Shown: positions 27,314 through 36,043, counted from the first letter of the stretch. The stretch is 58,201 nucleotides of DNA from CAWUIO01 sp963922455 (GCA_963922455.1 CAWUIO010000029.1:1-58201); one strand, 5' to 3'. Made by a program: numbers and translations. Notes: generated by a model not told the origin, from the letters alone.

Positions 27314-28201
27314 TTAAACCGTAATGACTTCCATTTTTTGGGAAATCTCTGAGAAGTAGACATCTTCCAAATCCGCCTCAACGGCTTCAAATCCATTTCC
27401 GGGGGCTTCTTCGCTGAAGATGTGAATCAAGGTACGCCCCAGTACCAAACGGGTAGAGATGACTTGATACTCTTGCCTATAGCTTTCTATTTGGGTTTTC
27501 TCTATGATTTTTTTCCATACCTTACCTTTATACTGTTCTACAATTTCTAAGGGATTGCCCCGAAGTACCACTTCCCCTTTACAGATGATGGCCATATCGT
27601 GGCAGAGCGTGCTCACATCGTCTACAATGTGGGTAGAAAGGATAACAATGGTGTTTTCACCAATTTCACTGAGAAGGTTGTGGAAGCGGTTACGCTCGGC
27701 CGGGTCAAGGCCAGCAGTAGGTTCATCTACAATGATGAGCCGGGGATTGCCCAGCAAGGCTTGAGCAATACCAAAACGTTGTTTCATACCCCCTGAGTAA
27801 GTCCCCAAGCGTTTTTTGCGTACATCCCAAAGATTAACTTTTTTGAGTAGGGCTTCTACAACTTCTTTGCGCTCACTTTTGGAAGTAATACCTTTTAACT
27901 CCGCCAAGTGGACCAGCATCGCTTCGGCGGTGATTTTAGGATATACTCCAAACTCTTGGGGCAGGTATCCCAATTGCTTACGGAGTTCTTGTTTATCTTG
28001 CTTAATGTTTATCCCGTCAAAGGTAATTTCCCCATGATCGGCTTCTTGGAGGGTCGCAATAGTACGCATAAGGGAAGACTTTCCGGCTCCATTGGGCCCT
28101 AAGAGGCCAAACATACCATTCCCAATACTCAGGTTGACATCTTTGAGGGCTTGTACTCCATTGGAATATGTCTTGGACAAATCCTTAATTAGTAGTTTCA
28201 T
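27314..28201 (-). CDS. ABC transporter ATP-binding protein
   Basis: A 295-residue ATPase. Walker A GLLGPNGAGKSS (about 32-43), Q-loop GYLPQEFG (about 78-85), signature YSGGMKQRFGIAQALL (about 135-150), Walker B LIIVDEPTAGLDP (about 156-168) and the H-loop STHIVDD (about 188-194) are all intact. The layout is that of ABC-2 type exporters. It is the first gene of the operon with the permease/M1 fusion, 27 bp upstream of it, and is driven by a recognisable promoter at 28281-28310. It hydrolyses ATP for the permease; whether this is export or peptide processing is not known. Confidence 0.92.
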   Translation of the reverse strand: MKLLIKDLSKTYSNGVQALKDVNLSIGNGMFGLLGPNGAGKSSLMRTIATLQEADHGEITFDGINIKQDKQELRKQLGYLPQEFGVYPKITAEAMLVHLAELKGITSKSERKEVVEALLKKVNLWDVRKKRLGTYSGGMKQRFGIAQALLGNPRLIIVDEPTAGLDPAERNRFHNLLSEIGENTIVILSTHIVDDVSTLCHDMAIICKGEVVLRGNPLEIVEQYKGKVWKKIIEKTQIESYRQEYQVISTRLVLGRTLIHIFSEEAPGNGFEAVEADLEDVYFSEISQKMEVITV

Positions 28202-28280
28202 ATATAGTGTAAGGTGAGTGTTTTTTACTGCTTTAGAACATTTGTAGTAAAGAGCTGGATTTTATTACAGACAATTGCTA

Positions 28281-28310
28281 CAAATATACAATAACTTCTA
28301 TGCAATGCAA
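28281..28310 (-). promoter_or_regulatory. Bacteroidota-type promoter of the ABC/M1 operon
   Basis: On the minus strand, TTG (28308-28310), a 19-nt spacer and TATATTTG (28281-28288) match the TTG/TAnnTTTG consensus. The predicted leader before the ATPase start at 28201 is about 75 nt. Confidence 0.6.
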
Positions 28311-28420
28311 GGTAGTGGGTTTTGTATAAGGTCTTTGTATATGGTATGTTTCCTATTTTGGCTGCTTATGGCAATAATTTTGTCTATTTCTTAGATTTAA
28401 AAAAAGGCACACGATGTATT

Positions 28421-28544
28421 GGCGTAGGGATAGAACGGCCTGTTTGAGCTCGTGGGGGCCGCGCGGGGAAAGGCAGCGAGTAGTGATAGCCCGACCCGGA
28501 GCCCTTCCCGTAGCTGAGCGGAGGGGAGGGCTCCGGGGGCGCCC
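28421..28544 (+). repeat. Dispersed structured repeat, copy 7 (diverged)
   Basis: Forward orientation and the shortest copy (124 bp). Several conserved positions changed: GGCGTAGGG, GATAGAACGG, and GTGATAGC instead of GCGAAAGC. The second stem has a different sequence, CCCGGAGCCCT/AGGGCTCCGGG, yet pairs perfectly. It lies between divergent genes, with its CCCC end 83 bp before the pseudogene start. Confidence 0.88.
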
Positions 28545-28627
28545 AAAAAATAGGATAAGTATTCTGCAGGACATTTATGTGTACAAATACCTGATAATTT
28601 TGAGCATAACCTAATTCAAAGCAAATC

Positions 28628-29172
28628 ATGCAATAAATACTTATTCTCTTTTTCTTATGGGGCCTGTGCCCGATGTATGTTTCAGCTCAGACTTTCAGTG
28701 TAGGGCTCGCCGGAGCGTACGGCGATGATATTGAAAATTTTGGCATCAATGCCCGGGCTTATATCAATTCTAATAATCACCGGTTTTGTATAGGGCCTGA
28801 GTTTACCTATTTTTTCCAAGATACGCGGGTTGATGGAGATGACCGGGAAGAAGTAAACCTGTTTGAGGTAAACTTCAATGGGCATTACATCTTCGAGTTG
28901 ACAAAAAAACTGGGTTTCTACCCGCTTACCGGGCTTAATTCAGCCAGGAAAAAGAAGAAGTCTACCACGAAGGGGAGCTGGAAGAGAGCAAAACCCTGCG
29001 CAAATTTGGCTGGAATGTGGGGGGAGGCTTTCATTATATTTTTAGCCATCGTCTCATCAGTTTTGCCGAATATGACTACTTGATTAGTGATTTAACCCAA
29101 AGTACGGTAACCTTTGGCCTCTTTTATACCTTCGGCAAAGGTTTTAAAATGGGCGGACACGGAGAAGAATAA
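28628..29172 (+). pseudogene. Outer-membrane beta-barrel protein gene, broken twice
   Basis: Translation across the frames gives a typical small barrel of about 180 residues: a hydrophobic signal (ILILFFLWGL...VSAQ), barrel strands (FSVGLAGAYGDDIENFGI, RFCIGPEFTYFF) and a C-terminal strand STVTFGLFYTFGKG. Two lesions are visible. The only ATG in front of the signal (28628) is followed by CAA and then TAA as codon 3. A one-base loss near 28937-28942 then shifts the frame, so the intact C-terminus continues in another frame to a TAA at 29170-29172. An ATG at 28673 would drop most of the signal and still run into the shift. Two independent lesions argue against a single sequencing error. Confidence 0.75.
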
Positions 29173-29283
29173 GATAGGCCTGGGAGTGGGACGGTTTTTT
29201 TCAAACAATCCAAGGTAAAATTTCAACTCTAGGCCAAATATTTCGTTAAGCAATGCGTAATAGTACATTAAAACCGCTACGTG

Positions 29284-30354
29284 ATGAAATATTTTTTGAA
29301 GACTTTCCTTCTATTGTGGGGGCTGGCCCTTTATCTTCCAGCCCAAGCCCAGGAATATCAATCGGACAATAATTATAAAAACCTTCAAAATAACCTTCGG
29401 AACCTGGACAATTCCCTCGAGAGACAGGATGTGACCGGAGCTAAGCGCTTTCTCAAATACTCTCAGAAATTTATTGATAAAGTAAAAGCGGCTTATCCTG
29501 AGGCTAACCTGGAGGCCGAGGAAGATCGTATGCAAGTAGCCTTAGCGAAAATTAATGAAGCCGAGGCCGCCGAAGCCAAAGTAGAAGCCATCAAAGAGGA
29601 GGTCCTGCAATGGAAATACCCCATCGAGCAATTGTATACGGTTTCTTTTCAAGCGGCCCAGGCAGATGCCTTTTGGGAAAAATTTCAAAATTTTAAGCGG
29701 GAAGAGGTCTTGCAAAAAATCGCCACCCTGCCCAGTACCCAACAAGGCGGACAAGTAGCCTACTTAAAAGAAATGATTAAAAACCACAAGGAGCGGGTGA
29801 GAACGATGGGTACTTTAGTACAGATGGATAAAATTTTAGAAACCGCACAAGGCCGACAGTCGGAGGCCGAAATCCAGCCCTTACTACGCATGCTGGAAGT
29901 GGCTTGCCAAGGGCACTTGCTTATTAACCCCCAGCATTTTCAGATTAAAGCCAAGCTGTTGGAGGTGAATGGCTTGTTGAATAATATGCAAAGTATTATA
30001 AACAATCATAAACCCGTAGAACGCAAGAAGTTTAAAGATGCCTTGCCCCAGGCAGTCACCTCAGATTCTCAAATTGAGGCGGGCATGGTGGAGGCGATCC
30101 GATTTCAAAAATTCCCAGGAGTACGCGTAGACAAGGCCTTGATGACCGAAGCTACTTGGCAAGATGAGCGGAATGATAAAGGGGAGCGCATCGGCCGTAC
30201 GATAGAAGCGGCCATCGTTATGAAAAATACCCAGGGAGATTGCTTCTTTCAGTATTTCAACTTCCGGCAACCCACCTCAGGAGCGGGTTATGGCAAAATT
30301 ATGCGCAAATCTTCGGGCAGCCGCTACTACGTAAATTGCGATAAAATTCCGTAA
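29284..30354 (+). CDS. Secreted helical protein of unknown function
   Basis: A 356-residue protein from the ATG at 29284 (a GTG directly before it is the alternative). A signal peptide ends at AQAQ near residue 21. The body is long and helical, rich in Ala, Glu and Lys with heptad-like stretches (INEAEAAEAKVEAIKEEVLQ near 90-110), and ends in a short beta region with two Cys (about 320 and 353) that could form a disulfide. I recognise no family. The TPR gene follows after 49 bp on the same strand, so the two may form a unit. Confidence 0.65.
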   Translation: MKYFLKTFLLLWGLALYLPAQAQEYQSDNNYKNLQNNLRNLDNSLERQDVTGAKRFLKYSQKFIDKVKAAYPEANLEAEEDRMQVALAKINEAEAAEAKVEAIKEEVLQWKYPIEQLYTVSFQAAQADAFWEKFQNFKREEVLQKIATLPSTQQGGQVAYLKEMIKNHKERVRTMGTLVQMDKILETAQGRQSEAEIQPLLRMLEVACQGHLLINPQHFQIKAKLLEVNGLLNNMQSIINNHKPVERKKFKDALPQAVTSDSQIEAGMVEAIRFQKFPGVRVDKALMTEATWQDERNDKGERIGRTIEAAIVMKNTQGDCFFQYFNFRQPTSGAGYGKIMRKSSGSRYYVNCDKIP

Positions 30355-30403
30355 ATTAGAATAGAGCAATAGAAAACCTTACAAACAACTAAATTTCCAA
30401 AAC

Positions 30404-30907
30404 ATGGGACTCTTTGATTTCTTTAAAAGCAAAAAGAACAAAAATAGTGAGACCGTTTACGGTTTTGCCTCCAAGGAAGCCGAAAGCGGGAAAGGCTTAG
30501 ACCAAGACCAATTGCTTCAATTGCGTGAGCAACTCCTACAGGTAATGGCCACCAACGACCGTGACAAAGAATTTAACTTTGCTTCGGGCTTGATGCTCAA
30601 AGGCGCTTACCAACCCTGTATCGAGGCCTACGAAAAATTAATGGAGAAGTATCCCGACTCACTTGGCTCCTGTGAGAGTCAAATTGGTGCGGCTCATTTC
30701 TTCCTGGGCGACTACGAAAAAGCCATTCAATTTTATCTGCAAGCGCGGGACCATGGCATGGATGCCGATATGATGGACGACAATCTCTGGGAAGCTTGCG
30801 ACACGCTCTATCAAGTGGATGGCAACAAAGCCCATATTGAGCGGTACATTGAGCTATGTCCCGATGGGTCTTATGTCCGCAAAGCCCAACGCATATTAGC
30901 TAAATAA
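30404..30907 (+). CDS. TPR-containing cytoplasmic protein
   Basis: A 167-residue soluble protein. The basic N-terminus (MGLFDFFKSKKNK) could touch the membrane surface but is too short for a span. Two clear TPR units follow: LMLKGAYQPCIEAYEKLMEKYP at about 65-86 and HFFLGDYEKAIQFYLQARDHG at about 103-123. There is no enzymatic domain. It lies 49 bp after the secreted helical protein gene in the same orientation. Dispersed repeat copy 8 begins 98 bp after its stop. Confidence 0.75.
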   Translation: MGLFDFFKSKKNKNSETVYGFASKEAESGKGLDQDQLLQLREQLLQVMATNDRDKEFNFASGLMLKGAYQPCIEAYEKLMEKYPDSLGSCESQIGAAHFFLGDYEKAIQFYLQARDHGMDADMMDDNLWEACDTLYQVDGNKAHIERYIELCPDGSYVRKAQRILAK

Positions 30908-31005
30908 AAAGGGCGCTATAAACCCATATATCGCTTTTGATGCCTGCCATTTGAACCCAAATACCTTCCAAATGGCTTATCGATGTGTTTAGGTAAGTAT
31001 ATTTT

Positions 31006-31135
31006 GGGGCTGCCCCCGCCCACTGAATACCTTACCTATAGGGTAGTATCTTAAGGGCGGGGTCGGGCTTTCGCTACTCGCCAGCCAACGCATAAACCAA
31101 CAGCGGGCTCAAACAGGCCGCTCTATCCCTCAGCC
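31006..31135 (-). repeat. Dispersed 130-bp structured repeat, copy 8
   Basis: Reverse orientation between convergent genes, GGGGCTGCCCCCGCC to CCCTCAGCC. Forward-sense second stem CCCCGCCC/GGGCGGGG, GA...GGGGGCAG subtype. Confidence 0.92.
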
Positions 31136-31180
31136 TTGAGACTTGTATGGTTAAAGAAAATGCCAGGGCACTCAAATAAA

Positions 31181-31208
31181 AAAACTACGCCCTCAGGAGC
31201 GTAGTTTT
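31181..31208 (-). terminator. Terminator of the glutamine synthetase gene
   Basis: Perfect stem AAAACTACGC (31181-31190)/GCGTAGTTTT (31199-31208), 20 bp after the minus-strand stop, with an A-run on the left that reads as a T-run on the minus strand. It can also act on the plus strand. Confidence 0.85.
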
Positions 31209-31227
31209 ATCAAAAATAACCTTGTTT

Positions 31228-32250
31228 TTATAAAGAAGCCGTAACCGGCTCGCCCTCAATAGTTTGAATAATCCGCTTGGCCACTTCGTAAGGATTGGCA
31301 TTGGATGCCGGGCGACGATCTTCCAGGTAGCCTTTCCAACCACTTTCTACCGTAGAGATAGGGATACGAATAGAAGCACCTCGGTCACTTACCCCGTAGG
31401 AGAAAGTACCAATATGTTGCGTTTCGTGCAGACCCGTTAAGCGCATGTGGTTGTCTGATCCGTATACTTGAATGTGTTCTTTATGGAATTTGCTCAGATC
31501 GTCGCAGATCTGCTTGAATAGATCTTCACCCCCGGTATCTCGCATAGCCGAGTTGGAAAAATTGGTGTGCATACCGGAGCCATTCCAGTCTCCCATAATA
31601 GGCTTAGGCGCAAATTCGGCCACGATGCCATACTTTTCGCAAACCCGCTGTAAAAGATAGCGAGAGATCCAAAGATCATCGGCGGCTTTTTGGGCCCCCT
31701 TGCCAAAGCATTGGTATTCCCACTGCCCTAACATTACTTCTGCGTTAATTCCAGTGATGCTGATGCCCGCATCCAGACATAAGTCTAAGTGCTCTTCAAC
31801 AATATTTCTTCCGGTAATATTTCCGTGACCAACCGAACAATAATACAATCCTTGAGGGGCTGGGTAGCCTTCGCTTGGAAACCCGAGGGGTCGGTTTCCT
31901 TGAGTAAAGGTATACTCTTGCTCGTAACCAAACCAATAATCTTCGTTATCGTCAAATTTGGCCCGGGTATTGGATTCGTGGGGAGTACCATCGGCATTGA
32001 GTACTTCGGTCATAACGATCCAAGCATTTTTACGAGCGGTGTCCTTGTACACACGAACGGGCTTTAAAAGACAGTCGGAAGAATTTCCCTCGGCTTGCTG
32101 CGTGGAGCTACCGTCAAAAGACCACATCGGGACTGCTTCCAACTCGCCATTGTAACTTGGGTCTAAGTCAACAATTTTAGTTTTACTTCGTAAATTTTGA
32201 GTGGGCTTGTAACCGTCTAGCCAAACGTACTCCAGCTTAATTTTTGCCAT
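31228..32250 (-). CDS. glnII: Type II (eukaryote-like) glutamine synthetase
   Basis: A 340-residue enzyme that makes glutamine from glutamate, ammonia and ATP. Its length and motifs are those of GSII: beta-grasp start with KLEYVWLDGY, WSFDGSSTQQAEG near residues 43-55, FGYEQEYTF near 106-114 (metal-binding Glu residues), GINAEVMLGQWEYQ near 168-181, and DWNGSGMHTNFSNSAMR near 221-237. The usual adenylylation loop of GSI is absent, so control is likely transcriptional or through PII. It is the last member of a minus-strand nitrogen cluster with amt and PII, but a terminator and a 300-bp gap separate it from amt, so it has its own promoter. Confidence 0.93.
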   Translation of the reverse strand: MAKIKLEYVWLDGYKPTQNLRSKTKIVDLDPSYNGELEAVPMWSFDGSSTQQAEGNSSDCLLKPVRVYKDTARKNAWIVMTEVLNADGTPHESNTRAKFDDNEDYWFGYEQEYTFTQGNRPLGFPSEGYPAPQGLYYCSVGHGNITGRNIVEEHLDLCLDAGISITGINAEVMLGQWEYQCFGKGAQKAADDLWISRYLLQRVCEKYGIVAEFAPKPIMGDWNGSGMHTNFSNSAMRDTGGEDLFKQICDDLSKFHKEHIQVYGSDNHMRLTGLHETQHIGTFSYGVSDRGASIRIPISTVESGWKGYLEDRRPASNANPYEVAKRIIQTIEGEPVTASL

Positions 32251-32308
32251 AAATGAAATTGAGTTGATAATAACTGATTAATACATATCTAGCGTGTAAT
32301 TTTCTAAT

Positions 32309-32338
32309 GATATTTTGTAAATGTTTGCGCAAAATATC
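32309..32338. promoter_or_regulatory. Inverted repeat upstream of glutamine synthetase gene
   Basis: Perfect 9-bp arms GATATTTTG (32309-32317) and CAAAATATC (32330-32338) with a 12-nt spacer, 59-88 bp before the start codon at 32250. A regulator site or leader hairpin is possible; no regulator is identified. Confidence 0.45.
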
Positions 32339-32455
32339 AAGAAGATCTTCAAAGTTTTACACACGAGGATATATACTAATAAAATTTAATAAGGTTGCTG
32401 AATTTAAGCTATTTTTTGGGATAATCCGCTTAAACTTTGAGGTGGATTTTACGTG

Positions 32456-32486
32456 AAAACCCACTTTTTTAAATAAAGTGGGTTTT
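32456..32486 (-). terminator. Terminator of the glnK-amt operon
   Basis: Stem AAAACCCACTTT (32456-32467)/AAAGTGGGTTTT (32475-32486), 70 bp after the amt stop on the minus strand. T-rich sequence on both sides. Confidence 0.8.
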
Positions 32487-32556
32487 CTTTTAAGTATACG
32501 TAAGAAATAAGCTTAAAATAGTATCTTGAGAGGATAGACACGGGTGTATACCCTCC

Positions 32557-33795
32557 TTAATTAAATTCCAGAAAATCCGGATAGGCACTCATACCATGTT
32601 CGTGCTTGTCTAAGCCTTCCAACTCAATCTCTTCATCAACTCGGATGCCAATGCTTATTTTAAGCAGGTAAAACAAGACAAAAGCAAACACAAAAGAGAA
32701 GATAGCGACTACCCCAATACCAATAACCTGAGCCCATAACTGACTTAAGCCATCGGTTCCTCGGATAATGCCTTTGCTTCCGAATATCCCAACTGCCAAG
32801 GTCCCCCATATACCATTGACTAAGTGTACAGCCAAGACCCCAACGGGGTCGTCCATGCGTAATTGATCAAAGAAGATGACGGCCAAGACTACCAAAACCC
32901 CACCCACAAACCCGATAATAATAGATTCTTCAACACTCATCAAGGGAGCCCCGGCGGTGATTGCTACCAAACCTCCCAAAATGCCATTTAAGCTCATACT
33001 CAAATCGTGCTTTCGAGTGGCAAAATAGGAAGTCATAAAAGCACCAATGGCTCCTCCCGAGGCGGCTAATGAAGTCGTCACAAACACCAGGGATACCTCA
33101 CCAGCATCGGCAGTCAATACCGAGCCGCCATTAAAACCAAACCAGCCCAACCATAAGAGGAATACCCCTATGACGGCCAATGGCATGTTATGTCCCGGAA
33201 TGGGGTTTACCCGGCCATTGACATATTTTCCGTGCCTTGCCCCTAGTAATAGAATCCCGGCTACGGCTCCCCAGCCTCCAACGGAGTGTACAATGGTCGA
33301 GCCGGCAAAATCATAAAAACCTAGTTTTTCCAGGAAGCCACCTCCCCATTTCCACATCCCCACAATGGGGTAGCATATACCGACATAAATCACGGAGAAG
33401 ATTAGGAAACTTTCTAGTTTGACACGTTCGGCCACGGCTCCCGATACAATCGTAGCTGCCGTAGCTGCAAACATGGCTTGGAATAAAAAGTCGGTCCAAT
33501 AGGTATAGCCTGCGTTATAGTTGGGAGTGGTTCCGCCTTCGGGTAGGGTAAGCCCAAAACCGGCAAAACCAATTAGGGCTCCGGCAAATTCTTTCCCGGG
33601 ATACATAAGGCTAAAACCGATTAATGTATAAGTAAGTAAACCGATATTGATAATCAGTACATTTTTAAACAAGATATTGACGGTATTTTTGGATTGGGTT
33701 AACCCGGCTTCCAAGGTAGCAAAACCCAAATGCATGACAAATACCAGAAAAGTGGCAATCATCATCCAGAGATTATTGATCGTAAATAGTTCCAT
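32557..33795 (-). CDS. amt: Ammonium transporter Amt
   Basis: A 412-residue membrane protein with eleven predicted spans. Family hallmarks are present: the N-terminal FATLEAGLTQSKNTVNILFKN block, DFAGSTIVHSVGGW near 157-170 (pore region with the conserved Asp and His), LLWLGWFGFNGGS near 205-217, and the second pore His region VHLVNGIWGTLAVG near 322-335. It conducts ammonium/ammonia across the inner membrane. The PII gene lies 43 bp upstream in the same orientation, the standard glnK-amtB arrangement, so PII binding should block the channel when nitrogen is sufficient. Confidence 0.94.
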   Translation of the reverse strand: MELFTINNLWMMIATFLVFVMHLGFATLEAGLTQSKNTVNILFKNVLIINIGLLTYTLIGFSLMYPGKEFAGALIGFAGFGLTLPEGGTTPNYNAGYTYWTDFLFQAMFAATAATIVSGAVAERVKLESFLIFSVIYVGICYPIVGMWKWGGGFLEKLGFYDFAGSTIVHSVGGWGAVAGILLLGARHGKYVNGRVNPIPGHNMPLAVIGVFLLWLGWFGFNGGSVLTADAGEVSLVFVTTSLAASGGAIGAFMTSYFATRKHDLSMSLNGILGGLVAITAGAPLMSVEESIIIGFVGGVLVVLAVIFFDQLRMDDPVGVLAVHLVNGIWGTLAVGIFGSKGIIRGTDGLSQLWAQVIGIGVVAIFSFVFAFVLFYLLKISIGIRVDEEIELEGLDKHEHGMSAYPDFLEFN

Positions 33796-33838
33796 GAAGC
33801 TTTTGCTTTTTTAGTGTAAGGGTTTATATTTTGGTTTT

Positions 33839-34183
33839 TTAAAACTCTATGTCTTTCTCTTTCAATTCGCCCGTACGGATATTATATAGCTGGCTCACTT
33901 CGTGTACGGCTATTCTACCATCTCCCACTTTATCGGTCCGGGCGGCTCCTATAATCGTATCGATGACCGCATGCAAATTGTAATCACTAATGAAGATTTC
34001 AATCTTGGTGCGCCGGATGCTTTCGGGTGAATAGGCGATACCCCGGTAGACAGAGGCTTCTGATTGTTGATTTCCTATGCCATGAACCGGGTAATACGTG
34101 AAAAAATGAACATTAATATCGTATAAGGCATCCTTCACATGTTCAAATCGGGCACTCCGTATGATGGCTTCTATTTTTTTCAT
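33839..34183 (-). CDS. glnK: PII-family nitrogen regulator
   Basis: A 114-residue protein with the PII fold. The T-loop carries the modifiable Tyr in SEASVYRGIAY (about 46-56), and the C-terminal signature is IGAARTDKVGDGRIAV (about 77-92), which binds ATP/ADP. It senses 2-oxoglutarate and adenylate charge and, given its place directly before amt, most likely controls the Amt channel. The T-loop is longer and more aromatic (HFFTYYPVHGIGNQ) than in Escherichia coli GlnK, as in other Bacteroidota. A 600-bp region with repeat copy 9 separates it from the divergent acetyltransferase gene. Confidence 0.92.
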   Translation of the reverse strand: MKKIEAIIRSARFEHVKDALYDINVHFFTYYPVHGIGNQQSEASVYRGIAYSPESIRRTKIEIFISDYNLHAVIDTIIGAARTDKVGDGRIAVHEVSQLYNIRTGELKEKDIEF

Positions 34184-34624
34184 TTGAAATGAGGGTTTAG
34201 ATAGCTAATAGAGCAAGAGTCTAGGTATTTCATTATTTGCCAAAGAAAATGTGGTGTATTCTATTTTTAGATCTTTGTTATTTGGTAAAACGGGCTTCTC
34301 TTTTCTTATGGATTTCTTTATTTCAAACTAAGCGAAAATCAATTTTACATTAAAGTTTTGAGGTTTTAAAGTGATGCCTATTTTGAAAAAAAATCATGAA
34401 TTATCACAAATTAGCTTCAAAATTGAACTTGTTTTATAAATAAAAGTCGATTAAAATCATTTATCTCTTAAAAATAAAGATGGTTTTGTATTATTTTCTG
34501 TTTTCTGAGATGTGTCACCCGGGTGGCAGGACTCGTATGTACCAAAGCTAATAAGGCCAAGTTTGGCAGTAAAATCAAGGACTAGGGTCATGTTGATAAG
34601 ACTGGATGTATATTTGAATAAATT
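34184..34624. other. AT-rich upstream region of glnK-amt
   Basis: 440 bp without a gene, upstream of the PII gene. Apart from a short CACCCGGGTG palindrome near 34518 I see no repeat, hairpin or clear TTG/TAnnTTTG promoter. Confidence 0.4.
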
Positions 34625-34753
34625 GGCTTAGGGATGGAGCGGCCTGTTTGAGCCCGCCGCTGGCAGTGGGTAGGCCGGCGAGTAGCGAGAGCCCGGCCCG
34701 CGTGGCTCCTAGCTTTGATCTAGGCCTTATTTTTTAAGCCGCGGGCAAGCCCC
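34625..34753 (+). repeat. Dispersed 130-bp structured repeat, copy 9
   Basis: Forward orientation. GAGA replaces GAAA in the small loop (GCGAGAGC). Second stem GCCCGCG/CGCGGGC, GG/C subtype. The CCCC end is 37 bp before the Vat-type acetyltransferase start. Confidence 0.9.
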
Positions 34754-34790
34754 GGCTTTATCTTTTGTAAATACTTCAAATAAACGCTGT

Positions 34791-35421
34791 ATGCACGGAC
34801 CCCAATCCCAACACCGTCTACCCCCTGGAACAGTACAAGCGGCTATGTTTTTTAAAAAACACGATTCAAAATCCGCAAATTGAAGTAGGAGATTTTACCT
34901 ACTACGATGACTTTGAAGACTTTAGCAATTTTGAAAAAAACGTTAAATACTCGTTTGACTTCATCGGAGACAAGCTCATCATCGGTAAATATTGTATGAT
35001 AGCCTCCGATGTTACTTTTATCATGAATGGAGCAAACCATCTCCTGGATTCGGTTTCCACGTATTCTTTTGCTATATTCGGGGAGGGTTGGGAAAAGGCG
35101 ATGGAAGGTAAAAGCTACCCGAGCAAGGGCAATACCGTGCTTGGAAATGATGTTTGGTTTGGTTATTGGGCTACCCTTATGTCCGGGGTCAAAATAGGGG
35201 ATGGGGCCATCATTGCTTCGCACTCCTTGGTGACCCAAGATGTTGCTCCCTACGCAATCGTGGGAGGGAGTCCAGCCCAAGAAATTTGCCAACGTTTCTC
35301 AGATCAAGACATTGAAACGCTCTTAGAAGTGGCATGGTGGAATTGGGAGCCTGAGAAAATTACCCCTCACCTGTCCCTCCTTACCGGACATGATATCCAA
35401 GCCCTTAAAGAATTGATTTAA
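34791..35421 (+). pseudogene. Vat-type xenobiotic acetyltransferase gene with +1 frameshift near the start
   Basis: The ATG at 34791 gives MHGP, then a run of four C (34800-34803) puts it out of frame. One base fewer restores NPNTVYPLEQYKRLCFLKN and the full 209-residue protein, the usual length of Vat/CatB-like acetyltransferases. The rest is intact: GDFTYYDDFED near 39-49, the catalytic-His block NGANH near 81-85, hexapeptide repeats (VLGNDVWFGYWATLMSGVKIG) and the GSPAQEI end. No alternative start precedes residue 70 in the correct frame except weak codons, because the upstream frame has a stop at 34768. Either a real +1 mutation or an extra base called in the C-run. If intact, it would acetylate streptogramin-like or other hydroxyl substrates. 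Confidence 0.75.
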
Positions 35422-35445
35422 TTTTTATCTTATAAAATTATCTCT

Positions 35446-35793
35446 ATGAAAAATCCAGTAGTACATTTTGAGATTGGCTGCCGGGATTCGGCCCGTAGCC
35501 AAGCCTTTTATCAAGATGTTTTTGAGTGGGAAATCGAGCAGGAAGGCCCCTCCATGAACATCCATACCGGTTCGGATCAAGGAATACAGGGACATATCAC
35601 CTCCTTAGGGCACGAACCACATCACTACATCAATATCTACATTCGGGTAGAGGACATCCCGGCTACCTTGGATAAAATTGAAGAAAAAGGAGGGAAGCGT
35701 ATGGTAGGCCCCGTGCCCCTGCCCCATGGCGAACATTTTGCCTGGTTTACCGATCCCGATGGGAATATGGTGGGCTTGTTGAGCACTGATTAA
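35446..35793 (+). CDS. VOC (glyoxalase/bleomycin-resistance fold) protein
   Basis: A 115-residue single-module VOC protein. The start VVHFEIGCRDSARSQAFYQDVFEWE and the end HGEHFAWFTDPDGNMVGL show the beta-alpha-beta-beta-beta pairs and the potential metal ligands (His8, His/Glu near 100 and Glu/Asp near the end). The family includes isomerases, dioxygenases and resistance proteins, so the substrate cannot be named. It lies 24 bp after the frameshifted acetyltransferase gene and was probably its operon partner. Repeat copy 10 starts 49 bp downstream. Confidence 0.8.
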   Translation: MKNPVVHFEIGCRDSARSQAFYQDVFEWEIEQEGPSMNIHTGSDQGIQGHITSLGHEPHHYINIYIRVEDIPATLDKIEEKGGKRMVGPVPLPHGEHFAWFTDPDGNMVGLLSTD

Positions 35794-35842
35794 GTTCGTA
35801 GGTAGAGGAACCCTTGAGGTACTGTACGCTTAAGTATTATTT

Positions 35843-35971
35843 GGGGCTTGCCCGCGCTAAGTAGACTGGTTTTTCAAGGAAGTCTGTACCAGCGCGGGCC
35901 GGGCTTTCGCTACTCGCCGGCTCCCCCACAAACCAGCGGCGGGCTCAAACAGGCCGCTCTATCCCTAAGCC
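35843..35971 (-). repeat. Dispersed 130-bp structured repeat, copy 10
   Basis: Reverse orientation, 49 bp after the VOC stop. Forward-sense second stem GCCCGCGCT/AGCGCGGGC, GG/C subtype; first stem of the CCCGCCGCTGG...GCCGGCG type. Confidence 0.92.
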
Positions 35972-36043
35972 AAAGCTGAAAAATTACCAGACTTTACTAA
36001 ACTCCCCCCTAAAACAGGTGGTAATAGTTAAAAAAATAAAACA

